From Impatiens glandulifera (lineage: Eukaryota; Streptophyta; Magnoliopsida; Ericales; Balsaminaceae): 64,000 nt of DNA. This document shows, piece by piece, positions 1 through 12,635 of the stretch. A model generated the notes under the pieces. It was not told the DNA's origin. It was given only the letters and a program-made list of their open reading frames with translations, and ran no database searches. Within the stretch, counting starts at the first letter, position 1, and each line of letters opens with the position of its first letter. The position numbers and the translations under genes are program-made. The stretch covers positions 125,063,641-125,127,640 of the forward strand of contig NC_061862.1 in the NCBI RefSeq assembly GCF_907164915.1, read 5' to 3'.

Positions 1-180
1 ATTATAATTGAATTACAATTCTATCATTTTCCCAAACATGGGATTAGAATTGAATTACAATTCTATAATTTTTCCAAACATAGAAATTGAATTGTAATTT
101 AATGTCAATTCTCATGGAATTGGAATTAGAATTCCAATGTCAATTCCAATTCCAATTCCCCCTCATCAAACACACCCTTA
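1..180. mobile_element. PIF/Harbinger (Tourist-like) MITE end, cut by window start
   Basis: The right end reads, on the minus strand, GGGTGTGTTTGATGAGG, followed inside by repeated GAATTGGAATT-type motifs. The base triplet TTA lies directly outside (178-180). A GGGTGTGTTTG terminus with a TTA/TAA target duplication is typical of Tourist-like MITEs in plants. The other end is outside the window, so length and duplication cannot be confirmed. It interrupts the LINE ORF1 remnant to its right. Confidence 0.5.
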
Positions 181-1427
181 GAGTTTTTTTGGTTACTAGA
201 AATGGCACCTTGTTTCTTCCGATGAAGTTGCCCACTATGACATTCTTCCATGACTTTACACAGTTTTCCTCAATTTCTTGGGGTAGTTTAAACTCAAACA
301 AGGAACCGGTAATTTCAACTTTTGGCTTAAATGTTCCAAGGAAAATCTTTCCCCTTTCTTGAACTGGATTGTCAGCTTTTGTTTCCCCTTTGTTCTTCTG
401 CCATGCATTCTGTTTCTGTTGTTCATTATGCTCGTTACTCTAGTTTTGCCCTGTTTTCTGATCTTTACTCTACTTTTGCTCTGTTTTCTGATCCTTCCCT
501 TGAGTTTTGCTCTGCTCTTCAGCTTTCTTCCAGACCTGGTCTACATTCCAATTAGAATTGTTCTTGATGATGTAAACTCTGGTTTTGGGACATTTAGAGA
601 GCTCTCTCAAAATTTCAACAGACCAGCTCACAATAGTATCGTACTCTCTTTTTTTAGGAGATTCCAGTCTTATAGGTAATGTAGATTTGGCCTTTCTTTT
701 CCAGTATCAATAATTTCGTTATCTTATTTTTAAGCCCTTTCAAATTGGCCATTTCATTAAAACCGACCCTCCATTTCCTCGAGTCTGTTTTTTACCCAAT
801 GCTTTTGCTGCCGTTCTTTGTGTTTTTCCTGTTTCACCCAGATTTTCTACATTAATTCTTTCTCTTTCCAATTCTTTCTGGATTACTTTCTCTGCTTCTT
901 CGTTTGAGTCAGGTATCTCAATAGTCTCAAGTTGAATTTGGTTCCCATTGGAATTCGAGTTAATAACCTGTGCATTTTTATTTCCTAGACTATTTTCTAA
1001 AACTACTCTATCTTTTCCTAGAGCATGTCCTAGACTATCACAATCTAGGCTATCAACATGTATTCCACTAATAGTTCTATTATCATTTGCATACATCTCA
1101 TGAGTGTTATTGGAATTGGTAGAAAACATACCTAGCGTGTTGACTACAAAATCCTTATTGCTCTTGCTCATGCAAGTCAGATTTTCACCATTTCCTCCTG
1201 GCTTTGGAGACCCATGATTTTCAAGGAGGATATTCGTGTGATTCTCTCCTGAGCCTATGTGGAGGTTAGTTGCATTCGAATTTTCTGTCTTAGGATCAGG
1301 GGAGCATGTGTTGGATTCACCCATTGCCCGATTAAGAGAGTTGGTCGGGCTTGTACCAACTGTTGACAAAGAGGGAATTGCCCGTACTGCTGAAGCTACG
1401 ATGTTTGCAAAAGTCATATTTAAAGTG
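181..1427 (-). pseudogene. LINE ORF1-like remnant with DUF4283-type segment
   Basis: An open stretch on the minus strand runs from an ATG at 1417 to 740 (225 codons, rich in Asn, Ser, Glu and Lys). After stops and frame shifts it continues to about 181. The last part reads KIFLGTFKPKVEITG..., then WKNVIVGNFIGR and VPFLVTKK, which resembles the DUF4283 domain found in ORF1 of plant LINEs and related retroelements. The N-terminal 225 residues are low complexity and not recognised. The ATG sits only 11 bp from the junction with MULE sequence at 1428, so the true 5' end may be missing. No zinc knuckle is visible. Not functional. Confidence 0.45.
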
Positions 1428-2757
1428 ACATTTTTCTTTATACTATAATGCCTTGGTTTTTTCAACAAAATATATAGTAATTTGTCATAATTTGAGACAA
1501 TTGTATCATTTGCATTAAATAAAAATATTAACAAGTCATTTTACAACAAGATGTTTTAAACTAACTAATAATTCATATGATTAACAGTACAATAATTACC
1601 ACACATGATTTTCACTGTTTTGATCTAAGTTTTTTAAGTGCAACTTCCACTTTTTTAATTTCGACATCTTTTTCATTCACACGCCGTAACAAACCAGATA
1701 TAATACTTTTAGTTTTTTGACAAATTTCTGGATTATACCATTGAAAAAATCAACATGTTTAAGAACCCTGTCCAAATAATTCATACAAAAATAAAGATTT
1801 ACTAACTTAAAAGATAAAAATTATCAATATATATTTAATACACATATTATCGGCCAAGTAGGACAGGACCAAAACCTCATTTATGGATTAGTATCCTTCC
1901 ATGAAGTCACCAATATTGTTCTCTTTCCACATAAGCACATGGCTTCATTATACTATATAACACAATCATCTCTAAAAATATGATTATTCAAACAATTGAA
2001 AAAGAGAACTTAGATTTAAAATTTAAATAAAAAAATATAAATATAAATTTAAAGATGAGAAGCTTATGTACAAAACCCTCAAGAAGCTCATAACTTTACC
2101 TAATAAAAAGAAGTATTTGTTGCAAGTTTTTTATATCTTTATAACATATAAGATGCGGAACAATCTAACTATGTAAAAGTGATATAAATATGACAAGGCT
2201 CACAAAACGGTAAGTTTTAGGAAAGTCACGTCTATGTATTATTGTTGTTACCTTGAGTTCACAAAATGGTAAGTTTTAGGAAAGTCACATCTATGTATTA
2301 TTGTTGTTAGAGTTTTAAGAGAGCATATTTTGAACCTGACTTGAACTTGTTAATAACATGAACAAAATTAATAAAGAAAACACTTTAAAGCAGTAAGTTT
2401 TTAGTATATACTCTCCACATTTTATAATTAGTAAAGTTGGGGCCATCTTTATTGGAAAATAATTGATTAATTTCTCCTTTTCATATATACATAATTCATT
2501 TATACAAAATTATAATAAATAATTAGATAAAATATCTTATTTATGCAAAATGTATTTTTTTTCCCATAAAATTAGAAAAAAAATTGGAAACGATTGGTCG
2601 GGTTATCACCTGACAATCTTCAGAATAATTCTGTATATAACCAGCTTCTTTATAGATAATAGTTTTCAGAGTTTTTAACTTTGTCAGATCAAATTTCGGC
2701 TAAGATAACCCCTATTTTTTTAAAGAATAAATCCTAACTTTTTCTAAAAAAACAAAA
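1428..2757 (+). mobile_element. MULE right-end fragment, paralogous to 62897-64000
   Basis: From 1428 the sequence matches 62897 onward in the same orientation with scattered substitutions and small indels, including one extra ~65-bp direct duplication at about 2198-2315. The last ~330 bp (about 2430-2757) are the reverse complement of 58172-58480. That makes this the right terminal inverted repeat of the same MULE family. Homology stops at about 2757 (ATCCTAACTTTTTCTAAAA), marking the element terminus. No transposase is present: the element is truncated at 1428, where LINE ORF1 sequence begins. Confidence 0.75.
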
Positions 2758-3718
2758 TTACTTGGGACTTAACTCATGAAGATGTGTTCATTCAAAAATA
2801 AGTTAGAGTTCCACGTCTATTATCGTGAAGAACTTGAACTGCTTGAAAATTTGAGGAAGAAGAAGAACAAGTGATTTGGTCTTTGTCTAGTAATCAGGAA
2901 AAAAAATAGATTGAAAGAGAAATTAAATGAAAAAAATAAGGGAACAAGAAAATAAACGGACTTTAATTTTTAATATTAACTAAATGATAAAAATATTACA
3001 TCGTTTTGATATTTTGGAACAGGTTCCAACATAATATATTGGGACAGGTGATCATCTTAACTCATCTTAGAGGTTGCTAAAGTTTATTTTTATTGAATTA
3101 TGAACTTTGAATTGTTCAATATTTAAAAAATCTTAATGTACGTATATCTAAGAAAGAAATTTAATAATAAATTAATTTGATTTAAAAAAATGCAAAAGAA
3201 GTGAATTATCAATTCATTGTGTTAATTAGAACTTAAACCTACATGTTTTTTTTTATCCAATTAAACATTCTAATTTGGAAATAATTTTTGGAGGAGAACA
3301 TAATATATATATATATATTTTTATAAACATGACCCGGCAGCATGACCTTTAATGTCTTAAGAAGCCCGCTTGAAGTATATTAGTGAGTTCTTTTATAAAC
3401 ATTATTTTTATCAAGTATATATCTCAATTATATATTATTTTTTATGAGATAATACTATTAAACTATAACTTAAGTAGATATCTATATTCACATAATTATA
3501 TTCAAAAAAGTATTTCCAAATAAGTGACCTAAAACCAAAACCAAACTCTATAAAATAGATCCTGTTTGTCCAAACATTAAAACATCAGTTTACATGAACT
3601 AACTATTAGTGTCATTTGAAAACAAAGCCAAAAACAAAACATACAAGCATTAGAAAATGTATCTTCATCATGACCAAATAAACATACCATACTACACAAT
3701 ATCATCAACTCCTAACAA
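2758..3718. other. Intergenic AT-rich spacer
   Basis: No coding region or repeat was recognised here. It holds short TA and poly-A/T runs, for example near 3305-3320. The part next to 3719 is the 3' flank of the glutamine synthetase pseudogene and would contain its 3' UTR on the minus strand. Confidence 0.6.
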
Positions 3719-6648
3719 TTAGGGCTTCCAAAGGATGGTTGTCTCCGCAATCATGGAGGTGACAACATAAGGATCCATATTCGAAGTTGGCCTCCTGTCC
3801 TCAAAATACCCTTTGCCCGCCTTCTCCGTATCCCTACCAATTCTAATTGACGCTCCACGATTTGCCACACCCTACCACATGATCAAACAACATAAATTCG
3901 GTAAGAATTCAAATTTGAAATGCAAAATTGGACAAGTTTGCCAAATGTGCATTACCCATGAGAAGGTGTTGATGTCGGCTGTCTCGTGTTTTCCTGTTAG
4001 ACGACGTTCATTGCCTTCTCCATAGGCAGCAATGTGCTCTTTGTGCCTCAAACCGAGCTTTTCCATGGCCTTTTTAATCACATCAATTCCTCCATCACTT
4101 CTCATAGATTTTGTGCTATAGTTTGTATGTGCACCAGCTCCATTCCACTCTCCCTGAAAAAAATATGTAAACATTTTTTTATGGATTATCTTTTTGAATA
4201 TATGCGTTTTAACTTGGGTCAATTCAGTTTGGGTTATTTGAAGGGATGACCTTAAAGGCAGACCTCGAGGATTGGGCTAATCAAATAACCTCACTTTTTT
4301 AATTAATCTAGTTTTTTGAATTTAAGAAGCTAGTGTGTGACTTCCCCCAAAGTGATGTACACTCACTTCAACTTAAAACGTTCAAATAATTCACTTTTCA
4401 ATAACTTATTTCGAAGAAAGTTATTTAAAAATAACCTATTGAATATCAAAATAACCCAAAATCGAACAAGCCTTGGCTGTTTAAATGTACTTGTTAAACA
4501 TATTAATGTTAGTTAATTAACACAACTTCTCTATTTCAAAAAAAAGAATAATAATGACCTGGATAGGCTTAGGATCAAAAGAAAGCACCACACCAGCTAT
4601 CTCAGTGATTCTCTGTTGATAATTAGTATAAACAAGAAGTTAGTTCTTAAACAAACATGTATATATATGAATTTATTAACTTCAAATTAGGAAAATGAAG
4701 GAAACTTGATCCCTTAATTACCTCCAAAATGTAACGGGCTACCCATAATTGGTCAGCAGCATCAATACCCACTAATGGACCAACTTGAAACTCCCACTAT
4801 ATAACAAAGATGAAATTATTATGACAATTAAAAAGATCCTTCTTTTTTAAATTGCCCGGGACATGGAAATTCGAACTTTGACCATGAGTTACTTCGATCT
4901 ATCATTGAAAAAAATGAAAAACTCAGGTATTGTGCTATTGTTTTTACCTGGCCAGGCATCACTTCTGCATTAATACCGCTATTATTGATTCCGGCAAAAA
5001 GACACGCCTTGTAGTGGGCATCGACTATGTCACGGCCAAACGCTTTGTTTGCACCAGCACCACAGTAGTAAGGTCCCTATTATTAAATTTCACAGATCGA
5101 TTTTATTTAAGGAAAACAAAAACCCTTATTATAGATTTAGAATCTATATATTTTGATGAATGAATTTTACCTGAGGTGCAGGAAAGCCACCAATAGGCCA
5201 ACCTAATGGCCAATTCACATCTTTTTGCAATAAAGTGTACTCTTGCTCTATTCCATACCTGAATGAATACATTAAGACAACAACAATAAAAGTTGGAAAA
5301 AAAAATAACTATTATAATACTATTAAATACCAAAACCATAAGGACAATCAATAATTTTTTACCCACAAAATAAGAGGGTAAAGTGGTTTTACCAGAGTTC
5401 CTCAACAGCTACATCAGGATGGTTAAAAATCTTGGCAGCATTGTGCCTCTTGTTAGTGGGAATAGGTTCCCCAGATGGAGTATAAGCATCACATAACACC
5501 TAAACCAAAAATATTAAGAACTAAAAATGGATATATGACCAATTTATCTCTTAAATGGCCTGATATAGGTAAGACTAATTTATTACTTACAGGGTTAAAC
5601 CAAAATAGACATCATGACTAGTTTATCTTTGAGCATGTGAGATTGTTGTCTATGATATATGTATGTCTTGAGGGGATTAATATGCATGAAAATAGAGTAT
5701 AACTATTCATTGTGGAGACTTATAACTTAATAATAGAGCGAATAAACTCATTCCTAAGGTCATAGGTTCAAATCTTCATACTCCGGACCATTTAAAAAAA
5801 AGTATACCCCAATTCATTAGTATCAAAAAGGCATTAAGGCATTTAATGAACCAAGTATTTTCTTTAACTTAAAAGGGTGGAGTAATTTGATTGATTATGT
5901 GATCATGAAAATCGCAAGTAGTTTAAAAGAATTAGAGGGTGCCTCAATTACACTACAACATAAGTTGATAGAACCGATAACAAAAGAAATAAATATGTGG
6001 TAATGGTGGAAAAATCACCTCAAAACAAGCACTGTAATAAGCTATATAAGTAAGAAATCTGCTAAAAAATCGATATCTACATTTGATAAGAATATGATCA
6101 TTTTGCCTTCACACATAATTTTGAACTTTCATCGCCCAAAAAAGATATATATGTTTCCCTCAATCCATATATGTCAAATAATGGATTCAAAAATTATTGT
6201 ACACACCCTTTTTTGCTGTAAATTGATAATCCAAAGGTGACTTATTCCATAAAGAATGTAATTAGACCCTTTTTCGAATGTTGAGAACAGGGTAATGCAT
6301 AACATAAATGCTGAATATTAAAAATTATTCAATGAAACCAAATTCCAAAGCCATGTATTTACTTATTTCACCCTTTAACAGGTAAAATCATATAATTAAG
6401 AGAGAAAATTCTTACAAGGATGTTGTTGCCTCTCCTGAATGGATCCTTGTACACTGCCTGAGGACTATGCAGAAGAGAAATCACAAATGAAAAATCTCAC
6501 TTTTCAAAAAATATTACAAGTGTTGGGTGATTTCTAAAACATACTATAAGATGACTTCACTGTCTTGTCCAACTGCTTGACCAGTGCTCGAACCGTCGAA
6601 ATTCCACTTTGGTAACTTTGCAGGGTCAGTAACAAGTTTATTGATGGT
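3719..6648 (-). pseudogene. GLN1: Cytosolic glutamine synthetase (GS1), 5'-truncated and broken
   Basis: Glutamine synthetase makes glutamine from glutamate, ammonia and ATP. Nine exons read cleanly on the minus strand: 6545-6648, 6416-6457, 5393-5499, 5171-5258, 4948-5076, 4722-4796, 4559-4612, 3956-4153, 3719-3871. All but the first junction keep AG acceptors, GT donors and phase. Hallmarks include [87 protein letters not shown] and the C-terminal [12 protein letters not shown]. The end lacks the plastid GS2 extension, so this is the cytosolic type. Breaks: no exon with the initiator Met or N-terminus is present upstream, where sequence is AT-rich to the array edge at 7465. The first visible exon ends ...EVIL-TA at 6545, having lost the usual Tyr-Pro-Gln end. 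Joining to the next exon creates TAG and shifts frame. Substitutions such as [10 protein letters not shown] where the family has GPSVGISAGD also suggest relaxed constraint. Confidence 0.9.
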
Positions 6649-7464
6649 CTGAATGAATGAAAATATTAAGAAATAGTGAAAAATCATGTTTATTTAGTTA
6701 GTCAAATTGTGTTTTGGTAGCAATTACATTATAAAATATATTATTTTTGTTGTTACCCGAGTTTATTGTTGGGGTAATAGCAAGAACCTTTCAATTTGAG
6801 TATTTTTAATGTAATATATAAAGAAAGTCTATTGTCATTTAAACTATATTTGAGAGTATACGAATATATGTATGAGCTTTTCTGAATTTAAGCTAAATTT
6901 TTTTATTATTTACCAAATCTTTATCTGCCTCAATTTTTTTTTAAAATAACAATAATCCCATATTAGTAGTTTAATATGACGTTTCCATGATAATATATAT
7001 GTGATATTATTATTTTGTTTAAGTATAAATATGTAGTTATGAATATGAAATATAAGATATGTTTACTCTTCCAAAGATTATATTAGTGGCTTAATTTTTG
7101 TTTTAATTATTGTAATTCATTTACTATTATTATTATTATTATTATTATTATTGTTTTGGTTTTATTTAATATATATTATTAGTTAATATTTTAATTATTA
7201 TATAGTTTAATTAGATTTGTAACAAATGTTAATTATAATATATATTTTCATTTGATAAAACATAAAAAAAAAATTCATTATTATTTTTTCTAGAAAAAAG
7301 ATAAATAATTTATTATAAATAAAATAAAACTTAAGTAAAAAACTCTAGAATAAACTTATTTTAATTACTTTAAATATTAAAATAAGATAAAATAAATCTA
7401 GAGTATATATCTGGTTGAAAAAATTAAATAAAATAAAATAAATTCATTTAACAATACTACTAAT
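6649..7464. other. AT-rich flank between GS1 remnant and tandem array
   Basis: This should hold the 5' exons of the glutamine synthetase gene, but none could be found on the minus strand. The stretch is almost pure A/T with an (ATT)n microsatellite at about 7128-7152. It ends sharply at 7465, where sequence identical to the array units (GTCAAGAATTTTC) begins. Confidence 0.6.
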
Positions 7465-8706
7465 GTCAAGAATTTTCATTATTAAGACGAATAGGTAAGG
7501 AGATATAGGGTCTCCTTGCCTTACTCCCCTTTCACCCTTAAAAAGTCTCCATGAATACCACTCACGCTCACAACAAAGTGAGGAATGGAAACACATTGCA
7601 TAATCCAATCAATAAAAATGATTGGAAAACCTGCAGTAAGGAGGAATTCGTGGATTGATCCACATCTGATCGAGGTCAAAAGCTTTTCTAATGTCAATTT
7701 TGAAACACACACATGGCGATAGTTTTTCTTGCCATATTCATTCAATAAGCTCTGCATGAGTATGATGCCATGGGAAAATAGAGCGTTTATGAATAAATAT
7801 TGATTGCCTTAATCCTACAAGGTATCAATAATTATTTTCAAACGTTGCGAAATAATCTTTTGAAATAATTTTGTAAATAACATTGCAGCATGAAATATGA
7901 CGAAAGTCATGAATTTTTTCCGGAATTGAATTCTTATGAATCAAATTCAACATTGTGACGTTCCATTGCTTCAACATTTTCCTATTTTGGAAGAATTCCA
8001 AACCCCTGTGCTTACATCTTTACCCACTATTTCCCTGGTTTTCTTTTAAAGAAGTTCGCGGTGAAACCATCTGGCCCTGGGCTTTTATCCCCCTTCATCG
8101 AAAATACTATTTTTCTGACTTCTTCCATACTAACTCTTGTAATCAATTGGTTGACACTTTCTTTACTGATTTTCCTTTACACAATTTGTTGAAGCAATCT
8201 TCGGTTGTCCTCTATTATTATGCTCGTTTCTGTTCCAATCAGCTTTTTGGATAAATTTACTGCTTCCTCATGAACTGTCTTTTGTCCATGTAAAACATCT
8301 CTATTTGAGTTTGTGAGCCTTAAGACCTGATTTCTGAAATTCCTTGATGAACATTTTTTATAGAAGAAAGAAGTATTATGTCTCCTAATGAAAGTCAATT
8401 TTCTCTAAATTTTGCTTAGCAAAACTTTCCTCTTAGAACAAAGGTCTCTGAATCGCGTAAGAGCCTTTTTTCCTCTTCCCTGTTATAAGGTAGATTCGAA
8501 GCTCTCAGTTCCTTGCTTTGTATTTCCACCAGTTTCGTTCTGTCTTCCTCTACTCATTTAAAAATCTCACTATATTGTTTTCCAGTCTAGCTTATTCAGC
8601 TTCCCTTTAGTAATCTTAATTTCTCACAAACTTTGAACATCTTTATTCCATTAATTCTGATGTTCTAAGTTTTATTAAGAATTCATTAAATTCTTCATCT
8701 TTTACT
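7465..8706 (-). mobile_element. LINE fragment (RT N-terminal half and linker), unit 1
   Basis: Minus-strand translation gives pieces of a plant LINE reverse transcriptase, ending at GDPISPYLFVLIMKILD at the array edge. Upstream is the endonuclease-RT linker (FFYKKCSSRNFRNQ). Several 1-bp indels break the frame, for example around 7670-7760, 7845 and 8040, where the other array copies are open. The rest of the element is absent because the array begins inside it. Confidence 0.8.
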
Positions 8707-9081
8707 CATGTTCTGTCCGTGTCGACTGTGACCTTATTACGATCGTATAAACTAATAATAATGTCATGATCGTGTCGTCTCGTGCTTGTGTCGTGTCCAA
8801 TCCATGACCCGAGAGATATTATTGTATTGTGTCGTTCCATACTAATATCGAGTTGTATCGTGTCGGTTTCGTGTTGATCCGACCCATTGCCCAACTCTAA
8901 TCTGAGGAAGAAGAACAAATAAACACCACTTAGTCTTTCTTAGTTTTTTTAAATTCCGTCCTTTACTATAATTGTATCAGAATAACAAAGGTTTTCTTGT
9001 TCTTAATTCATTTAAGAAACCTAGCATTCCTTGAAGTTCGTATTCCTCCTTGCTGCTCAACCCTACGGTTAGAGCTTTGTA

Positions 9082-9185
9082 ACCTGTATGCTACTAAGTA
9101 TGACACACTAGTTACAAGAGCCACAAAACTTAGGATTCCAAACGCAATCCACCAAAACAGTTTCATTTTATTCTGACTGTTTCAT
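9082..9185 (-). pseudogene. Micro-ORF, module a of unit 1 (frame-shifted)
   Basis: Homologue of the 33-residue ORF at 20930-21031. An extra base just after the first ATG (9183-9185) gives a stop after five codons. A later in-frame ATG reopens KLFWWIAFGILSFVALV. A one-base loss at the usual TAG removes that stop and lets the frame run on to the TGA near 9016. Whether this is decay or a sequence error is unclear. Confidence 0.3.
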
Positions 9186-10061
9186 GCTTGTAATTTATTG
9201 CTTATGATGATGATGATATGTATGATATCTACTAGTTTGTTATATGATCGTCCTGTATTTTTTGGCCTTCTATTTATAAGCATTTAATTTATTCTTTACC
9301 TAAACCCCCCTAAATTCACGACACGACACGTCTAAACCACATGAAATGTGCATCGACACGACACGATTGAGTCGAAACGATGATCAGCTTAGTCGGAATA
9401 ACACAAAACAAAAATATAAACACGAGTTAGTACGACACGAATTAACATAACCACGAAAGAGCTTGTTAATTATAATATTTTGACTAAATCAAGACACGAC
9501 ACGGTCACACACAAAAGATTGAGACACTACATGACACGACACGTACAATTGATAGTCTAACACTACATCTACGAGTATGAGTTTAGAGAAAATGTTAATG
9601 TTAAGTTGAATAGCTTAGGTCATGTGAATAATTGTGTTTATATTGTTTCGTGTGTATACTCGTGTTCATGCCATGTTTATACTCATGGTTTTGTCGTATC
9701 GACTCGTGACCTTGTTACGATAGTATAAACTCATAATCGTGTCATGATCGTGTCGTCTCGTACTTATGTTGTGTCCAATCCATGACCCGAGAGATATTAT
9801 TGTATCGTGTCGTTCCATACTAATATCGAGTTGTATCGTGTCGGTTCGTGTTGATCCGACCCATTGCCCAACTCTAATCTGGGGAAGAAGAACATATAAA
9901 CACCCCCTATTCTTTCTTAATTTTTTTAAATTCCGTCCTTTTACTATAATTGTATCAGAATAACTAGGTTTTCTTGTTCTAATAAATTTAAGAAACCTAA
10001 CATTTCATGAAGTTCGTATCTCCCCCTTGCTGCTCAACCCCACGGTTGGAGCTTTTGTAAT

Positions 10062-10163
10062 CTAGTATGCTACTAACGTAGACACACTGAATACAAGAGC
10101 CACAAGCTTAGGATTCCAAACGCAATCCACCAAAAACAATACCATTTTATTCTGAATGTTCAT
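10062..10163 (-). CDS. Micro-ORF, module b of unit 1 (compensated frameshifts)
   Basis: Same length and same start and stop as the other copies (33 codons plus TAG). An extra A/T in the CAAAAAC run and a missing base in CACAAGC shift and then restore the frame, replacing the hydrophobic centre FWWIAFGILSF with an unrelated stretch (FLVDCVWNPK). If real, the membrane segment would be damaged. Confidence 0.2.
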   Translation of the reverse strand: MNIQNKMVLFLVDCVWNPKLVALVFSVSTLVAY

Positions 10164-10811
10164 GCTTGTAATTTGTTGCTTATGATGATGATATGCATGA
10201 TATCTACTAGTTTGTTTATCTGATCATCTTGTGTTTTTGGCCTTCTATTTATAAGCATTCAATTTATTCTTTACCTAAACCTCCCTAAATTCAAGACAAG
10301 ACACGGTCCGACACACCTGACACACATAAAAATGTGCATCGACACGACACGATTGAGTTGAAACGATGATCACCTCTAGTCGGATTAACACGAAACACAA
10401 ATTTAACACGAGTTAGTACGACACGAATTAACATAACACGAAAGAGCTTGTTAATTATAAATTTTGACTAAATCAAGACACGACACGGTCACACGCATAA
10501 GTTTGAGACACTACATGACACGACACGTACGATTGACAATCTAACACTACACCTATGAGTATGAGTTTAGAGAAAATGTTAATGTTAAGTTGAATAGCTT
10601 AGGTCATGTGAATAATTGTGTTTATATCATTTCGTGTGCATACTCGTGGTTCATGTCATGTTATACTCGTGTTCTGTCCGTGTCAACTCGTGACCTTGTT
10701 ACAATAGTATAAACTCATAATCGCGTCATGATCGTGTCGTCTCGTGCTTGTGTCGTGTCCAATCCATGACCGAGTGAAATTATTATATCGTTTCGTTTTC
10801 ATACTAATATC

Positions 10812-10944
10812 GTGTTCCTCACAACCATTACAAATGAGACAATTAACATCCGGAATTTCCATTAACCTTCTAATACGATCCCTTGTTGAGAGTCCCTCCC
10901 GAAACAATAACCATGTGACAATTTGATGCACCAACCAATCCTGA
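10812..10944 (-). mobile_element. LINE zf-RVT scrap, unit 1
   Basis: The minus strand reads LVHQIVTWLLFREGLSTRDR then DVNCLICNGCEEH. This matches the zinc-binding C-terminal region (zf-RVT) of plant LINE reverse transcriptases. It is from a different LINE than the neighbouring one, whose equivalent region is DINCVLCSGVEE. Both ends are truncated, and GTGTCG module c abuts it. Confidence 0.65.
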
Positions 10945-12635
10945 CTTGAAACTTTTGTTTCCAAGATTCCAATAATTCCTCAGTTAGCCGTGCCGTTGAA
11001 TAGCCTCAAAATCTATCCTCACACATTGTGATGCATGCAATCGCTACCCAAAGTGAAATATTCGTATTATTTTTACTAGCGGGATTTTACAGCAAACAAG
11101 TGGGTCTTTTTGGAGCCTTCGGTTGTGCATGGTTACTGTAAATTTTTAAGTCATTTTATCTCCTTTCCTTTTGCCTATATCTGAAAAATAATTTGTTTTA
11201 ATTTTATTTTTATCATTAGTTCATAATTTGTTTGATTTTTATAGCATTGAAGATAATTATTGAAAAATATATTATATTATATATCTATATAAAATGTGAA
11301 ATAATTATTATTATTTGATAATAAATATATATAACACTCTCTTGATTATAACTAATTGATATTTCAATTTTATTGTAATAGAATAACATTACTTAATTTA
11401 AGAATTTAATATAAATAATTATAAGAATATTCATAATTTAATGTCTAAAAAAAAAAAATCTTAGTCCGCATAAAATAGAAAGGGAAGAAATAAATAATGC
11501 TTTTATACATACATGTTTTTATAATCATTTAAATAGTTTTTAAGATAAGATTTCAACAATCACGGTATCTTATGCTTATTATAGTTTATTTATATTTACT
11601 TAAAGAAAAAAATTAAAAACTCATTATTGCTCATTTTTATCCGAATATACAAGTCTTAACTTTCTATCTAGATATATTTTTTTTCACTCAAAACTTGATT
11701 TGTTTTTCAAATAAATTTGAGGTTAATTCAATTACAAAAACATAATTTTTTAAAAATTATTTAATATATATAATATTTTATTTTATTTTATTATAAAGTG
11801 TTTAATTTTTTTAGAAAAATAAAAAAATAAATTTTAATATATTGTCAAAGTTCATCATAAATATAAAACATCTGTAATTAATTTATTCATGTTAATTTCA
11901 TTTAATTAGTAAAACTTGAAAAATATACTTATATTTATTCATGTAAATTTTAATTTTTATAATTAAATTTAGTTTTTAACATTGACTAATTAATAAATAT
12001 GTTGAATTCTTAAAAAAATATATTTTATTTTATGATAAATATATTTAATTTTAATTTTGTATAACGTTTATGTAATAATTATACTAAATTATTTTTTTGT
12101 TTAAGTAAATATATATATTTTTTATCGAAAATATAGTATACCGAAATCAAAGTATACAGAAATCAAGTACGGTAAAAATATTAATTTTCCTATAGCGAAA
12201 TTTTCAATAAGATATAAAATATAGATAAAAAAATTAAGGTATACCGACATTCTCATAAATCTGAACCCTCTTTTGAGATAAACGCTTGTTTAATTGTAGG
12301 ATCCAGACGTGGTACTTGGCGTTTAGTGCATATATATATATATATATTACATAAAAAAAAAACACAAACAAACTATTTAAAAAAATAAATTCATCTTAAG
12401 TCCATTTCTGTTGGAATTATTTATGATTATTAATTTTTTAAAATAAACAATTCTATTTATTAATTATTTTTCTATCAAAATATTTTAATAATAGATAAAT
12501 GGTAACCCATATTTTCTCAGCAAATACAACTCAAACACACATTTGGATCCCTCTGACTTGGAGTGAAAAAACGCACCATATATTTCCTTCTTTCATTTAC
12601 TATGACCAATAAAATAAATTATTTTGTATAATTTT
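10945..12635. other. AT-rich spacer, unit 1
   Basis: No coding sequence seen. About 11160-11440 and 12640-12900 are diverged direct relatives of each other: both carry TTATTTGATTTTTAT, then TAACACTCTC, then ATTCATAATTTAATG. They may be two old copies of one MITE or LTR-like element. A TA microsatellite lies at 12329-12348; the same site is 24191-24226 in unit 2 and about 37759-37784 in unit 3, so its length varies. Equivalent spacers are 22801-24511 and 36373-38068. Confidence 0.55.

Larger units (their letters stand above)
8707..10811. repeat. GTGTCG-rich modules a, b and partial c, unit 1
   Basis: Module a is 8707-9683, b is 9684-10667, and c (only the first ~145 bp) is 10668-10811. Each starts with CATGTTYTGTCCGTRTCGAC-like sequence. 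Each has ~200 bp of GTGTCG-rich DNA ending GCCCAACTCTAAT, ~390 bp holding the micro-ORF and its TATA box, then ~260 bp rich in the complement CACGACACG, so the arms are loosely inverted. The end TTAGAGTTGGGCAA resembles hAT-type termini, but no 8-bp duplication was demonstrated. The class is therefore open. Confidence 0.7.

Noticed and set aside
87..679. Plus-strand open frames opposite the LINE ORF1 remnant
   Set aside because: They are shadows of the minus-strand DUF4283-type sequence and the MITE, with no ATG-led domain.
4846..4930. SINE-like B box in a glutamine synthetase intron (AAAGTTCGAATTTCC, minus strand)
   Set aside because: The B box is imperfect and no A box was found at the right distance.
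5690..5805. SINE-like sequence in another glutamine synthetase intron (AGGTTCAAATCTTC)
   Set aside because: The B box fits but no A box is visible. Too weak to call.
9766..9963. Plus-strand frames in GTGTCG repeats (also 21616, 35181, 48338)
   Set aside because: Low-complexity repeat translation. No conserved start and no domain.
12329..12348. TA-run as a centromere or origin signal
   Set aside because: An ordinary TA microsatellite that varies in length between units.
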